Of a stretch of DNA of 64,000 bases, positions 15,405-23,291 are shown piece by piece. The stretch is from assembly GCA_028279885.1 (NCBI GenBank), contig JANQMX010000054.1:62001-126000 (forward strand), in the 5' to 3' direction. The notes beneath the pieces are model-generated. The model had not been told where the DNA came from and searched no databases. It saw only the letters and a program-made list of their open reading frames with translations. The translations under genes were made by a program, and so were the position numbers. This stretch comes from Rhodovibrionaceae bacterium. Lineage in GTDB: Bacteria > Pseudomonadota > Alphaproteobacteria > Kiloniellales > DSM-21159. Positions within the stretch are counted from its first letter, which is position 1, and the number at the start of each line of letters is the position of its first letter.

Positions 15405-16300
15405 CGCACCAGCTTGAGGGCCTTTTCCTGCTCCAGGCGGAAGGGAGAGGCAGGATAGACTCCAAGGATCTTCACCTCGCGCGAGAAGAAGCCGAGCTCC
15501 TCCAAGGCAAGACGAACCAGCCGGTCTTCCGGATGGCCTTCGATGTCGGCGTAGAACTGCGCCACCGTGAAGGCGCTGTCGATGATGTAGCTTTCCAACT
15601 TCGTGATGTTGACGCCGTTGGTCGCAAAGCCGCCCAGCGCCTTGTACAGCGCCGCCGGAACGGAACGGACGCGAAAAACGAAGGTGGTGATGGCCGGGCC
15701 GTCGCCCACCTCCGGGTCCAGCGGCTCCGGCGCCATGACCAGAAAGCGCGTGGTGTTTTGCTCTGCGTCCTCGATATCCGTGGCGAGGATATCGAGGTCA
15801 TAGATCTCGGCCGCCAAGGCAGAGGCAATCGCGCCCTGACTGAGGTCGTTCAACTCGGCGACTTCGCGCGCCGCGCCGGCGGTGTCGGCATGGATGAAGG
15901 ACTCCAGGCCGTTCTCACGCAGAAAACCTCTGCACTGCGCCACCGCCTGCTCGTGGCTGCGTACCGCCTTGAGGTTCTGGAGGCTGGCACCCTTGGGCGC
16001 CAGCAACTGATGACGCACCGGGTGAAAGTACTCGCCGATGATGTGCAGCCCCGACTCCGGCAGCAGATGATGGATGTCCGCGACCCGGCCGGCGCTCGAG
16101 TTCTCGATGGGAATCATCGCCAGGCCGGCGCGGCCGGAATAGACGGCCTCGAAGGTCTCCTCGAAGGTGCGGCACGGCAGGCTGGTGCGTCCTGGGAAGA
16201 CGGCGTGGCAGGCCATATCGGAGTTGGCGCCCGCGGCCCCTTGGAACGCGATGGGCGAATTTGCATCGATCATGTGGTAAACACGCTGGGTAGACGACAT
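15401..16300 (-). CDS. pheA: Prephenate dehydratase with ACT domain
   Basis: 299 residues. The catalytic domain starts IAFQGAAGANSDMACHAVFPG and includes IPIENSSAGRVADIHHLLPES and the TRF substrate motif in NTTRFLVMAPEP. The C-terminal ACT domain (ITTFVFRVRSVPAALYKALGGFATNGVNITKLESYI) gives phenylalanine feedback control. It converts prephenate to phenylpyruvate; no chorismate mutase domain is fused. It is transcribed away from nudC and directly downstream of kdsB on the minus strand, 12 bp apart, so probably one transcript. Confidence 0.95.
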   Translation of the reverse strand: MSSTQRVYHMIDANSPIAFQGAAGANSDMACHAVFPGRTSLPCRTFEETFEAVYSGRAGLAMIPIENSSAGRVADIHHLLPESGLHIIGEYFHPVRHQLLAPKGASLQNLKAVRSHEQAVAQCRGFLRENGLESFIHADTAGAAREVAELNDLSQGAIASALAAEIYDLDILATDIEDAEQNTTRFLVMAPEPLDPEVGDGPAITTFVFRVRSVPAALYKALGGFATNGVNITKLESYIIDSAFTVAQFYADIEGHPEDRLVRLALEELGFFSREVKILGVYPASPFRLEQEKALKLVR

Positions 16301-16312
16301 TAACCTATTGAT

Positions 16313-17053
16313 CTAATTCAATATATTGCAGGCTTTCTGCAGATCCGCAGGAGTATCGACGGACAGGGGCATGCTGTCAACGAGCGCCACGCCGATGGCC
16401 ATGCCGGCCTCCAGCGCCCGCAGCTGCTCGAGCTTCTCCCGCTCCTCGAGCGGCGAGGGCGGCAGGGACACGAAGCGCGTGAGAGCCGCCCGGCGAAAGG
16501 CATAGATGCCGATGTGTTGGTAGTAGGCCTCGCCGTCGCCGTCTCGGTCATGGGGGACCGGCGCCCGGCTGAAGTAGAGCGCGCGGCGCCAAGCATCGCC
16601 GGGCCGTCCTGCCAGCACCGGCTTGGGAATGTTGGGATCAGCCGCCGCCTGCGGACTCTCGAAGGGCGTCGCCAAGGTCGCGATATCGAGCTCGCTGGCC
16701 GCCAGTGGCGCCACGACGGCGCGCAGCATGGCCGGCTCCAGGCCCGGGATATCGCCCTGCAGGTTGATCACCACGTCGAAGCGGCCGCTCGGATCGAAGC
16801 CTTCGAGCGCGGCATGGATACGGTCTGTGCCGCTGGGCAAGGCGGGGTCGGTCAGCACCGCCTGGCCGCCCTCGGCCTCGATTGCGGCAACGACCTCGGG
16901 CTCGGCCGCCGCCACGATCACCGGCCCGACCTCGGCGGCCATGGCCCGCTCCCAAACCCTTACGATCATCGGCTTACCCTTGATGTCGGCAAGCGGCTTG
17001 CCGGGCAGGCGCTGCGAGGCCATGCGGGCGGGGATTGCGACGATTGCTTTCAT
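16313..17053 (-). CDS. kdsB: CMP-3-deoxy-D-manno-octulosonate cytidylyltransferase
   Basis: 246 residues from ATG 17053 (MKAIVAIPARMASQRLPGKPLADIKGKPMIVRVWERA), which gives the family's normal start and length; the ORF-track start is 34 codons too early. Nucleotidyltransferase motifs: PARMASQRLPGKPL (CTP binding), VVINLQGDIPGLEP (metal-binding Asp), YQHIGIYAFRRAALTRFVSLPPSPLEEREKLEQLRALE. It activates Kdo for lipid A inner-core synthesis. It is upstream of pheA in a two-gene unit; the divergent cytochrome c gene lies across a 224-bp gap. Confidence 0.96.
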   Translation of the reverse strand: MKAIVAIPARMASQRLPGKPLADIKGKPMIVRVWERAMAAEVGPVIVAAAEPEVVAAIEAEGGQAVLTDPALPSGTDRIHAALEGFDPSGRFDVVINLQGDIPGLEPAMLRAVVAPLAASELDIATLATPFESPQAAADPNIPKPVLAGRPGDAWRRALYFSRAPVPHDRDGDGEAYYQHIGIYAFRRAALTRFVSLPPSPLEEREKLEQLRALEAGMAIGVALVDSMPLSVDTPADLQKACNILN

Positions 17054-17277
17054 AAGCCGTTGTACTGGCGTCCGATCTGACTTGGTTGTTTGCGCACGGG
17101 CCCTGGATAAGGGGCGCAACCCTATGCCATTGGCACGTCCGATCCCATCCCGCAAGGCAAAGGCAATCGCACGTGCGGCAATCCTTCCTATACAGAATGG
17201 CCGCGACCGATTGATGTTGCTGCGTGCCCTGGCTATTGTCCGGCCGGTTCAAGCGAAAGTGAGAAAGCGGCGCGTAG

Positions 17278-17865
17278 ATGTCCCTGACGGTAAACAAGAT
17301 TGCAGCCGCCGGCCTGACCGCCGGCGTAATCGCGATGACGGCCGGTTTGATTGGCAACCTGATCATCACTCCGCCCGGCTACCATCATGGCGAAGAGGAC
17401 CATTTCGCCTACGTCATCGAAGGCAGCGACGCACCCGCTGAGGCCGCCGTCGTAGAGGAGCCGGGCGTCGAGCCCATCCTGGCTCTGCTTGCCGATGCCG
17501 ATGTCGAGGCCGGTGAGAGACGGGCGCGTGCCTGCACCGCTTGTCACGCCTTCGAGGCGGGCGGCCCCAACAAGGTGGGCCCCAACCTCTGGAACATCGT
17601 CAATGCGCCGAAGGCCCAAGTCCCCGGCTTCTCCTACTCGGACGCTCTGGCCGGCATCGCCGAGCCCTGGGGCTACCACGAGCTCAATCTCTTCATTGCC
17701 GATCCCAAGGACTACGCGCCCGGCACCAAGATGAGCTATGGCGGCATGAGGAACGTGAACCATCGCGCCGAGCTGATCGCCTGGATGCGGACCAGAGCCG
17801 ACTCGCCTGCCCCCTTGCCGACCGAGGAAGAAATCAATGCCGCCGCCGGGGGCGCGAGCGAATAG
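17278..17865 (+). CDS. Membrane-anchored c-type cytochrome (CycM-like)
   Basis: 195 residues. An uncleaved N-terminal anchor (AAAGLTAGVIAMTAGLIGNLIIT) is followed by a ~45-residue acidic/Ala-rich linker and one class I cytochrome c domain with haem site CTACH and a sixth-ligand Met within GTKMSYGGM. This layout resembles the membrane-bound cytochrome c552/CycM that passes electrons from the bc1 complex to cytochrome oxidase in rhizobia and relatives. No oxidase genes are nearby, so the partner is inferred from the family only. Confidence 0.88.
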   Translation: MSLTVNKIAAAGLTAGVIAMTAGLIGNLIITPPGYHHGEEDHFAYVIEGSDAPAEAAVVEEPGVEPILALLADADVEAGERRARACTACHAFEAGGPNKVGPNLWNIVNAPKAQVPGFSYSDALAGIAEPWGYHELNLFIADPKDYAPGTKMSYGGMRNVNHRAELIAWMRTRADSPAPLPTEEEINAAAGGASE

Positions 17866-17907
17866 GGGCCCTGCCCAGCCCGGGCGGCGGCCGGCCGGCA
17901 TGTGAGC

Positions 17908-18705
17908 ATGGCGGCCCCGCCCTGCCCGCTTGAGTTCATCACTTTCGCCGAACAGCTCGCGGACAGGGCCCGCCTGTCGGTGCTCGAGCACTTTCGCGAC
18001 GATCTGGCTGTCGATGAGAAGTCCGACCTGACACCGGTCACCGCCGCCGATCGCGAGACCGAGTCGGCCCTGCGCGGGCTCATCCAAGACACCTATCCCG
18101 AGCACGGCATCCTGGGAGAGGAGTACCCGGCGCTGAACCCCGATGCCGAGCTGCTTTGGGTGCTCGACCCGATCGACGGGACCAAGAGCTTCATCACCGG
18201 CAGCCCCATGTTCGGGACCTTGATCGCCCTCGCCGAAGGCGGACGCCCGCTCTTGGGCATCATCGACATGCCTGTTTTGGATGAGCGCTGGGTCGGCGCG
18301 CGGGGCTTTCCTACCCGCTTTCACGAGCGAAGAGGAACGCGCAGCGTGGCGACCCGCCCTTGCGCCGACCTTTCGGACGCCTATCTCCGGACCATGACGC
18401 CGGACGCCTTCGACGGCGAAGCCCGGCATGTGGGCTTCCAGAACCTGCTTCGCGGAACCCGTATGACGCTCTACGGCGGCGACTGCTACAGCTTCGGCCA
18501 GGTCGCCAGCGGCGGCATCGACATTGTGGTCGAGAACGGCCTGGCCACCTATGACTTCGCCGCGCTGGTGCCGGTGGTGGAGGGTGCCGGGGGTCTGATG
18601 GTGGATTGCGACGGCCGGGAGATAACCTTGGACTCCGCAGGTGATGTCCTGGCGCTCGGCGATAGGCAGCTGCTCGACCCCGCCCTGCGCCTGCTCAACA
18701 ACTAG
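17908..18705 (+). CDS. hisN: Inositol-monophosphatase-fold phosphatase, probable histidinol-phosphatase
   Basis: 265 residues from ATG 17908 (an in-frame GTG lies 6 bp upstream). Motifs of the lithium-sensitive phosphatase fold: HGILGEEYP (metal-binding Glu), WVLDPIDGTKSFITGSPMFGTLIAL (DPIDGTKSF with both Asp), and YGGDCYSFGQVASGGIDIVVE. The GTKSFITG version and the GGDCYSF segment are typical of the HisN-type subgroup rather than SuhB (which has DPLDGT-N-F). HisN removes phosphate from histidinol-phosphate; some members act on inositol or PAP. It sits between a cytochrome gene and pmbA on the same strand, not in a his cluster. Confidence 0.85.
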   Translation: MAAPPCPLEFITFAEQLADRARLSVLEHFRDDLAVDEKSDLTPVTAADRETESALRGLIQDTYPEHGILGEEYPALNPDAELLWVLDPIDGTKSFITGSPMFGTLIALAEGGRPLLGIIDMPVLDERWVGARGFPTRFHERRGTRSVATRPCADLSDAYLRTMTPDAFDGEARHVGFQNLLRGTRMTLYGGDCYSFGQVASGGIDIVVENGLATYDFAALVPVVEGAGGLMVDCDGREITLDSAGDVLALGDRQLLDPALRLLNN

Positions 18706-18755
18706 CGCAAGACGGCCGGACGGCACCGGCCCAAAGCAAAAGAAACGGAAAGACC

Positions 18756-20102
18756 ATGAGCGACGATCTCGATATCCTTGACGACCTGCTCGGACGGGCG
18801 CGGAAAGCCAGCGCCGATGCCGCTGATGCGGCGCTGCTCCGCGGCGTCTCCTTGAGCCACGCCCAGCGCCTCGGCAAGCCGGAAACCCTGGAGCGGGAGG
18901 AGGGGCAGGACCTCGGCCTGCGTGTCCTCGTCGGCCAGCGCCAAGCCATCGTCTCGACGACCGACCTCAATGCCGAGGGCATGCAAGACCTGGTCGAGCG
19001 CGCGATCGCCATGGCACGGGTGGTTCCGGAGGATCCCTACTGCGGCCTCGCCGACGCCGGCGACATCAGCCCAGGCGGGCGCGCCGGCGACGCCGGTCTC
19101 GAGCTCCGCGACCCGGACGAACCGGCCCCGAACGCCTTGATCGAGCGGGCGCGCCTTTGCGAGGAGGCCGCCCGCGCGGTGACCGGCGTGACGAATTCCG
19201 AGGGCGCGGAAGCAAGCTGGTCCCATTCCCAGGTGGCGCTTGCCGCCAGCAACGGCTTTGCCGGCGCATACGGGCTGTCCCGCCACAGCCTGGGCGTCTC
19301 GGTCATCGCCGGCGAAGGCGCCCACATGCAGCGGGACTACGACTACTCCAGCGCCGTCTTCGCCCAAGACCTGGAGACCCCGGACGCGATCGGCCGCCGC
19401 GCCGGCGAACGCGCCGTCAAGCGCCTCAATCCGCGCAAGCAGAAGACCTGCCGCGTTCCGGTGGTCTTCGATCCGCGGACGGCGAACTCCTTCCTTCGCC
19501 ACTTCGCCGGTGCGATCAACGGACAGTCGATCGCGCGCGGCACCTCCTTTTTGCGCGACAAGCTGGGCGAGGAGGTCTTCGGCGCAACGATCAACATCAT
19601 GGACGACCCGCTGCGCCGGCGCGGCCTGCGCTCCCGCCCCTTCGACGGCGAAGGGCTGGCCGCCACGCCGCGGCGCCTGGTCGAAGCCGGGCGCCTGCAA
19701 ACCTGGATCCTCGACCTTGCCTCCGCCCGGCAGCTCAAGCTGGCGTCGACCGGCCACGCCTCCCGCGGCGTATCGAGCCCGCCCTCGCCCTCGCCGAGCA
19801 ACCTCTACCTGGAAGCCGGCGAACGCAGCCCCGAAGCGCTGATCGGCGACATCGACGACGGCTTTTACGTCACCGACATGATCGGCATGGGCGTGAACGG
19901 CGTGACCGGCGACTACAGCCGCGGCGCCAGCGGTTTCTGGATCAGCAAGGGAGAGCTGGGCGACGCCGTCAGCGAGATGACCGTAGCCGGCAACCTCAAG
20001 GACATCTTCCGCCATGCCACCCCGGCGAACGACCTGACCTTCCGCTACGGGACCGACTCGCCGACGTTGTTGGTCGAGGGCCTGACGGTCGCCGGAGCCT
20101 GA
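18756..20102 (+). CDS. pmbA: TldE/PmbA family metalloprotease subunit
   Basis: 448 residues. N-terminal region with SLSHAQRLGKPETLEREEGQDLGLRVLVGQRQAIVSTTDL; C-terminal region with VVFDPRTANSFLRHFAGAINGQSIARGTSFLRDKLGEEVF and NLYLEAGERSPEALIGDIDDGFYVTDMIGMGVNGVTGDYSRGASGFWISKGEL, matching TldE. TldD and TldE together form a protease that processes modified peptides such as microcins and degrades unfolded peptides. TldE lacks the HExxxH of TldD, as seen here. The 3' end overlaps the convergent lipid kinase gene by 58 bp. Confidence 0.93.
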   Translation: MSDDLDILDDLLGRARKASADAADAALLRGVSLSHAQRLGKPETLEREEGQDLGLRVLVGQRQAIVSTTDLNAEGMQDLVERAIAMARVVPEDPYCGLADAGDISPGGRAGDAGLELRDPDEPAPNALIERARLCEEAARAVTGVTNSEGAEASWSHSQVALAASNGFAGAYGLSRHSLGVSVIAGEGAHMQRDYDYSSAVFAQDLETPDAIGRRAGERAVKRLNPRKQKTCRVPVVFDPRTANSFLRHFAGAINGQSIARGTSFLRDKLGEEVFGATINIMDDPLRRRGLRSRPFDGEGLAATPRRLVEAGRLQTWILDLASARQLKLASTGHASRGVSSPPSPSPSNLYLEAGERSPEALIGDIDDGFYVTDMIGMGVNGVTGDYSRGASGFWISKGELGDAVSEMTVAGNLKDIFRHATPANDLTFRYGTDSPTLLVEGLTVAGA

Positions 20103-21052
20103 GCGGCGTCGGGGAACACCAGGTTGACGGCGTCGGGCAGCACCACGACCTCACCCGGCAGGGCGGCGATGATGTCCCCGTCTCCCTGAATCGGATCTTC
20201 CGCAGGCCCACGCACAGTCACTTTCCGTCCGCGTACGATGCGTACGTCTGACAACCTTGGCAGACGGCCGAACAAGAGCGCGGTGGCGTAGCGGATAGCG
20301 TGTAGCGGCCCCTTGCTGAGGAAGAGGCAGACATCCAGGCTCGGCGCTTCGATGCTGGCATCCGGGGCGCAAACGTGCGGCCCGCCATACGAGCGCGCAT
20401 TGGCGACAATGACCGAGGCGGCGCGGTAGCTCTTGCCGTCGATGGTCACGTCATAGGTGGGGAAGTCGAACACAACGAACTGGCGCAACGTCTCGACGAC
20501 GTAGGCCGTCTTGCCCACCCGGCGCTTGAGCGGCCGAAATACACCGGCCACCACGTGGGCATCGAAGCCGGCCCCTGCCATCAGGAGAAAACGGCGCCCA
20601 TTGGCACGGCCCAAGCAAACCGGGCGGGTCTGCCCATGGAGGGCGAGCCTGGCGATCTCTTCGGGCGCGAAGGGCGCGCCGATTTCGGCCGCGAGGACGT
20701 TGGCCGTGCCGAGCGGCAGCAACGCAACCGGCAGCACGGCGCCGCCCAGCTTGTTCTCCGCCAGGCCGTTGATCACCTCGTTGACGGTGCCGTCGCCGCC
20801 GGCGATGACGATGCGCTGAAACTGCAGGGGGTCGATCGCCGCGGCATAGCGCTCGGCGTCGCCCCGCACCGTCGTTGTCCAAATCGCAACCTCGGCACCG
20901 GCCTCATGCAGCAGATCGAGCACCGCCTGAAAACGGCGGCGGCGGGCGCCCCCGGCGGTTGGATTGTAGATGACGAGAAGATGCCGTCCACTCGCGGCAC
21001 AAGGGTGTGCCGCCGCGGCAGGAGAGCGCTCTGTCAACGGCCATTGAGTCAC
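20045..21052 (-). CDS. Diacylglycerol/lipid kinase family protein
   Basis: 335 residues from GTG 21052. DAGK catalytic domain: LLVIYNPTAGGARRRRFQAVL (glycine-rich loop after the first strand), GGDGTVNEVINGL (the signature GGDGT), LPLGTANVLAAEIGAP. A C-terminal beta-sandwich domain follows, containing GAGFDAHVV and RKVTVRGPAEDPIQGDGDI. Related to YegS/DgkB, it phosphorylates a lipid with ATP; the substrate could be diacylglycerol, a glycolipid or a sphingoid base. Its last ~19 codons overlap the end of pmbA antiparallel, an unusually long convergent overlap. Confidence 0.9.
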   Translation of the reverse strand: MTQWPLTERSPAAAAHPCAASGRHLLVIYNPTAGGARRRRFQAVLDLLHEAGAEVAIWTTTVRGDAERYAAAIDPLQFQRIVIAGGDGTVNEVINGLAENKLGGAVLPVALLPLGTANVLAAEIGAPFAPEEIARLALHGQTRPVCLGRANGRRFLLMAGAGFDAHVVAGVFRPLKRRVGKTAYVVETLRQFVVFDFPTYDVTIDGKSYRAASVIVANARSYGGPHVCAPDASIEAPSLDVCLFLSKGPLHAIRYATALLFGRLPRLSDVRIVRGRKVTVRGPAEDPIQGDGDIIAALPGEVVVLPDAVNLVFPDAAQAPATVRPSTNNVGESVP

Positions 21053-21224
21053 GGGCAGGGTCTAGTTGCCGCAACGTTGCGGAGACATGTCACTCTTGTT
21101 TCACCTAGATGATAATTTCACTATATATAGCGTTTGTTCTTCCTCCAACCTCCGAAACTTAGCTATATGCCTCCACATTCAAGCGGCGTGAAGAACGCCC
21201 TTGCACTGCGGACGAAGGTGAATC

Positions 21225-22043
21225 GTGAGCGACCAGGTACGGCGTTATCGCACGATCTTCATCTCGGATATCCACCTCGGCACACGGGGCTGCCAAGCCG
21301 AGTTCCTGCTCGATTTTCTCAAGCAGACGGACGCCGAAACGATCTTCCTTGTCGGGGACATCGTCGACGGCTGGCGCCTCAAGCGGAGCTGGTACTGGCC
21401 GCAGTCGCACAACGACGTGGTGCAGAAACTCCTGCGCAAGGCGCGCAAGGGCGCCCGGCTGGTCTACGTTCCGGGGAATCACGACGAGGTTCTGCGCCAG
21501 TACACCGGCGTGCATTTCGGCGGCGTCGAAGTGGTCAACGACTACATTCACGAAACGGCCGACGGCAGGCGCCTGCTGGTGATGCACGGCGATGCCTTCG
21601 ACGGCATCGTGCTCTATGCCAAGTGGCTCGCCCTGATGGGCGACTGGGCCTACAACCTGGCGCTCACCGCCAACACCTGGTTTAACCGCGCCCGGCGCAG
21701 CCTCGGGTTCGGCTACTGGTCGATCTCGGCCTTCCTCAAGGATCGGGTCAAGAACGCCGTGCAGTTCATCGACAACTTCGAGCGGGCCGTCGCTGAGGAA
21801 GCCCGGCGCCGCCAAGTCGACGGGGTTGTATGCGGACACATACACAAGGCCGAGATGCGGATGATCGGCGACGTACTCTACATCAACGATGGCGACTGGG
21901 TGGAAAGCTGCACGGCACTGGTGGAGCACTTCGACGGCCGGCTGGAGCTGATCAACTGGGCGGAAATCCATAATCTTTCCATGCTCGACCGGCGCTCGCC
22001 GAAGCGCCGCGCCGAGGATCCGGAAGTCGGAATCGCCGCCTGA
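21225..22043 (+). CDS. LpxH-like calcineurin-type phosphoesterase
   Basis: 272 residues starting at GTG 21225. All metal ligands of the metallophosphoesterase fold are visible: SDIHLG, GDIVDGW, GNHDE, HGDAFD and GHIHKAE. The pattern is that of UDP-2,3-diacylglucosamine hydrolase-related enzymes (SDIHLGTRGCQAEFLLDFLK). Many alphaproteobacteria use LpxI for the essential lipid A step, so this enzyme may act on another nucleotide-linked or phosphorylated substrate. It is translationally coupled (TGATG) to the glycosyltransferase, a pairing widespread in this class, which suggests a joint role in glycolipid synthesis. Spacing from the divergent lipid kinase is 172 bp, with an AT-rich stretch (TATATATAG) as likely promoter. 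Confidence 0.88.
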   Translation: MSDQVRRYRTIFISDIHLGTRGCQAEFLLDFLKQTDAETIFLVGDIVDGWRLKRSWYWPQSHNDVVQKLLRKARKGARLVYVPGNHDEVLRQYTGVHFGGVEVVNDYIHETADGRRLLVMHGDAFDGIVLYAKWLALMGDWAYNLALTANTWFNRARRSLGFGYWSISAFLKDRVKNAVQFIDNFERAVAEEARRRQVDGVVCGHIHKAEMRMIGDVLYINDGDWVESCTALVEHFDGRLELINWAEIHNLSMLDRRSPKRRAEDPEVGIAA

Positions 22044-23050
22044 TGCGCCTCGCCCTGGTCAGCGACGCCTGGCTGCCGCAAGTCAACGGCGTCGTACGAA
22101 CCCTAGGTCGGGTCTGCGATGAGCTCGAGAAGCTCGGTCACCAGACCCTGGTGATCTCGCCACAGCAGTTCCGCACGCTACCCTGCCCGACCTATCCGGA
22201 GATTCCGCTGGCCTACGATCATTGGTGGAAGGTCCGGGGTCTGCTCGAGGACTTCGCGCCGGACGCGGTTCACATCGCGACGGAAGGCCCGTTGGGATTG
22301 GCGGCACGCTCAGCCTGCCTGAAGCGCGGCTGGCCTTTCACCACCAGCTACCACACCAAGTTCCCCGAGTACGTCACCGCGCGTGCCCCTGTCCCGCTTT
22401 CATGGGGCTACGGCTTCATGCGCTGGTTCCATCGCCCTTCCAAGGGCGTCATGGTCGCAACCCCGACCATCCGCGCCGAGCTTGAGGCTCAGGGCTTCGA
22501 CAACGTGAAGTCCTGGTCGCGGGGCGTCGATACCGATCTCTTCCACCCGGAGAACACGCCGGCGCTCGATCTGCCGCGCCCGATCTATCTCTACGTCGGG
22601 CGCGTGGCCGTGGAGAAGAACATTGAGGACTTCCTGGGCCTGCCGATCGAGGGCGGCAGCAAGGTGGTGGTCGGCGATGGCCCGCAGCGGCCGGCGCTGC
22701 AGCAGCGCTATCCCGATGCAGTCTTCACCGGCGCCAAGTTCGGCGAAGAGCTGGCCCGCCACTATGCCAGCGCCGATGTCTTCGTCTTCCCGAGCCGTAC
22801 CGACACCTTTGGCCTGGTGATGCTGGAGGCCATGGCCTCAGGCGTGCCGGTGGCCGCCTATCCGGTGCCGGGGCCCCTCGACGTGGTCAGCGACCATCCG
22901 GTCGGCGCTCTGCACGAGAACCTGAGCGAAGCGGTAAAACGCACCACCGATATCTCTCGCCAGGCCTGCCGCGACTACGCCCTGCGCTTTTCCTGGACCG
23001 CCTGTGCCGAGCAGTTCCTCGGCAACCTGCACCCCTTGGCGAAAGCCTAA
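22043..23050 (+). CDS. GT4-family glycosyltransferase
   Basis: 335 residues, its ATG sharing a base with the upstream stop. GT-B fold: N-terminal glycine-rich acceptor region (LVSDAWLPQVNGVVRTLGRVCDELEKLGHQ), SYHTKFPEY, and the C-terminal donor domain with YLYVGRVAVEKNIEDFL and the EX7E-type motif FGLVMLEAMASGVPVAAYPVPGP. Similar to alpha-mannosyl- or glucuronosyl-transferases acting on diacylglycerol (MgtA/PimB-like). With the coupled phosphoesterase and the nearby lipid kinase, a glycolipid or phosphate-free lipid pathway is plausible; this is inference from neighbourhood. Confidence 0.9.
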   Translation: MRLALVSDAWLPQVNGVVRTLGRVCDELEKLGHQTLVISPQQFRTLPCPTYPEIPLAYDHWWKVRGLLEDFAPDAVHIATEGPLGLAARSACLKRGWPFTTSYHTKFPEYVTARAPVPLSWGYGFMRWFHRPSKGVMVATPTIRAELEAQGFDNVKSWSRGVDTDLFHPENTPALDLPRPIYLYVGRVAVEKNIEDFLGLPIEGGSKVVVGDGPQRPALQQRYPDAVFTGAKFGEELARHYASADVFVFPSRTDTFGLVMLEAMASGVPVAAYPVPGPLDVVSDHPVGALHENLSEAVKRTTDISRQACRDYALRFSWTACAEQFLGNLHPLAKA

Positions 23051-23091
23051 GCCGCAGGCGCCTCCTGCAGCGATTGCCCTTCTCTCAAGAT

Positions 23092-23221
23092 GTCATCCCC
23101 GGGCGAGCCACTACGTGGCGAGTTCCGGGGATCCACGCCGGACGTCCGCGCGGGCTGAAGAGTGGATGCTCGGAACTCGGCCCCGGGCCTAACGGCCCAG
23201 TGGGCCTCGCCCAAGCATGAC
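23092..23221. repeat. Extragenic palindromic repeat (single unit, GTCAT...ATGAC type)
   Basis: A ~130-bp unit bounded by GTCATCCCCGGGCGAGCC and, inverted, GGGCCTCGCCCAAGCATGAC, with an internal CCGGGGATCCA/TGGATGCTCGG arrangement. It shares the GTCATnCnnGGGCGAGCC opening and the two-hairpin plan with the units at 27.7-28.3 kb. It occupies most of the 241-bp gap between the convergent GT4 and TPR genes. Confidence 0.7.
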
Positions 23222-23291
23222 GAACTCTGGTACGGCGACGGCGCTACAGACCATCAGCAACGGAATTGTCTCCGTCTGACCAGGAAAGGCA

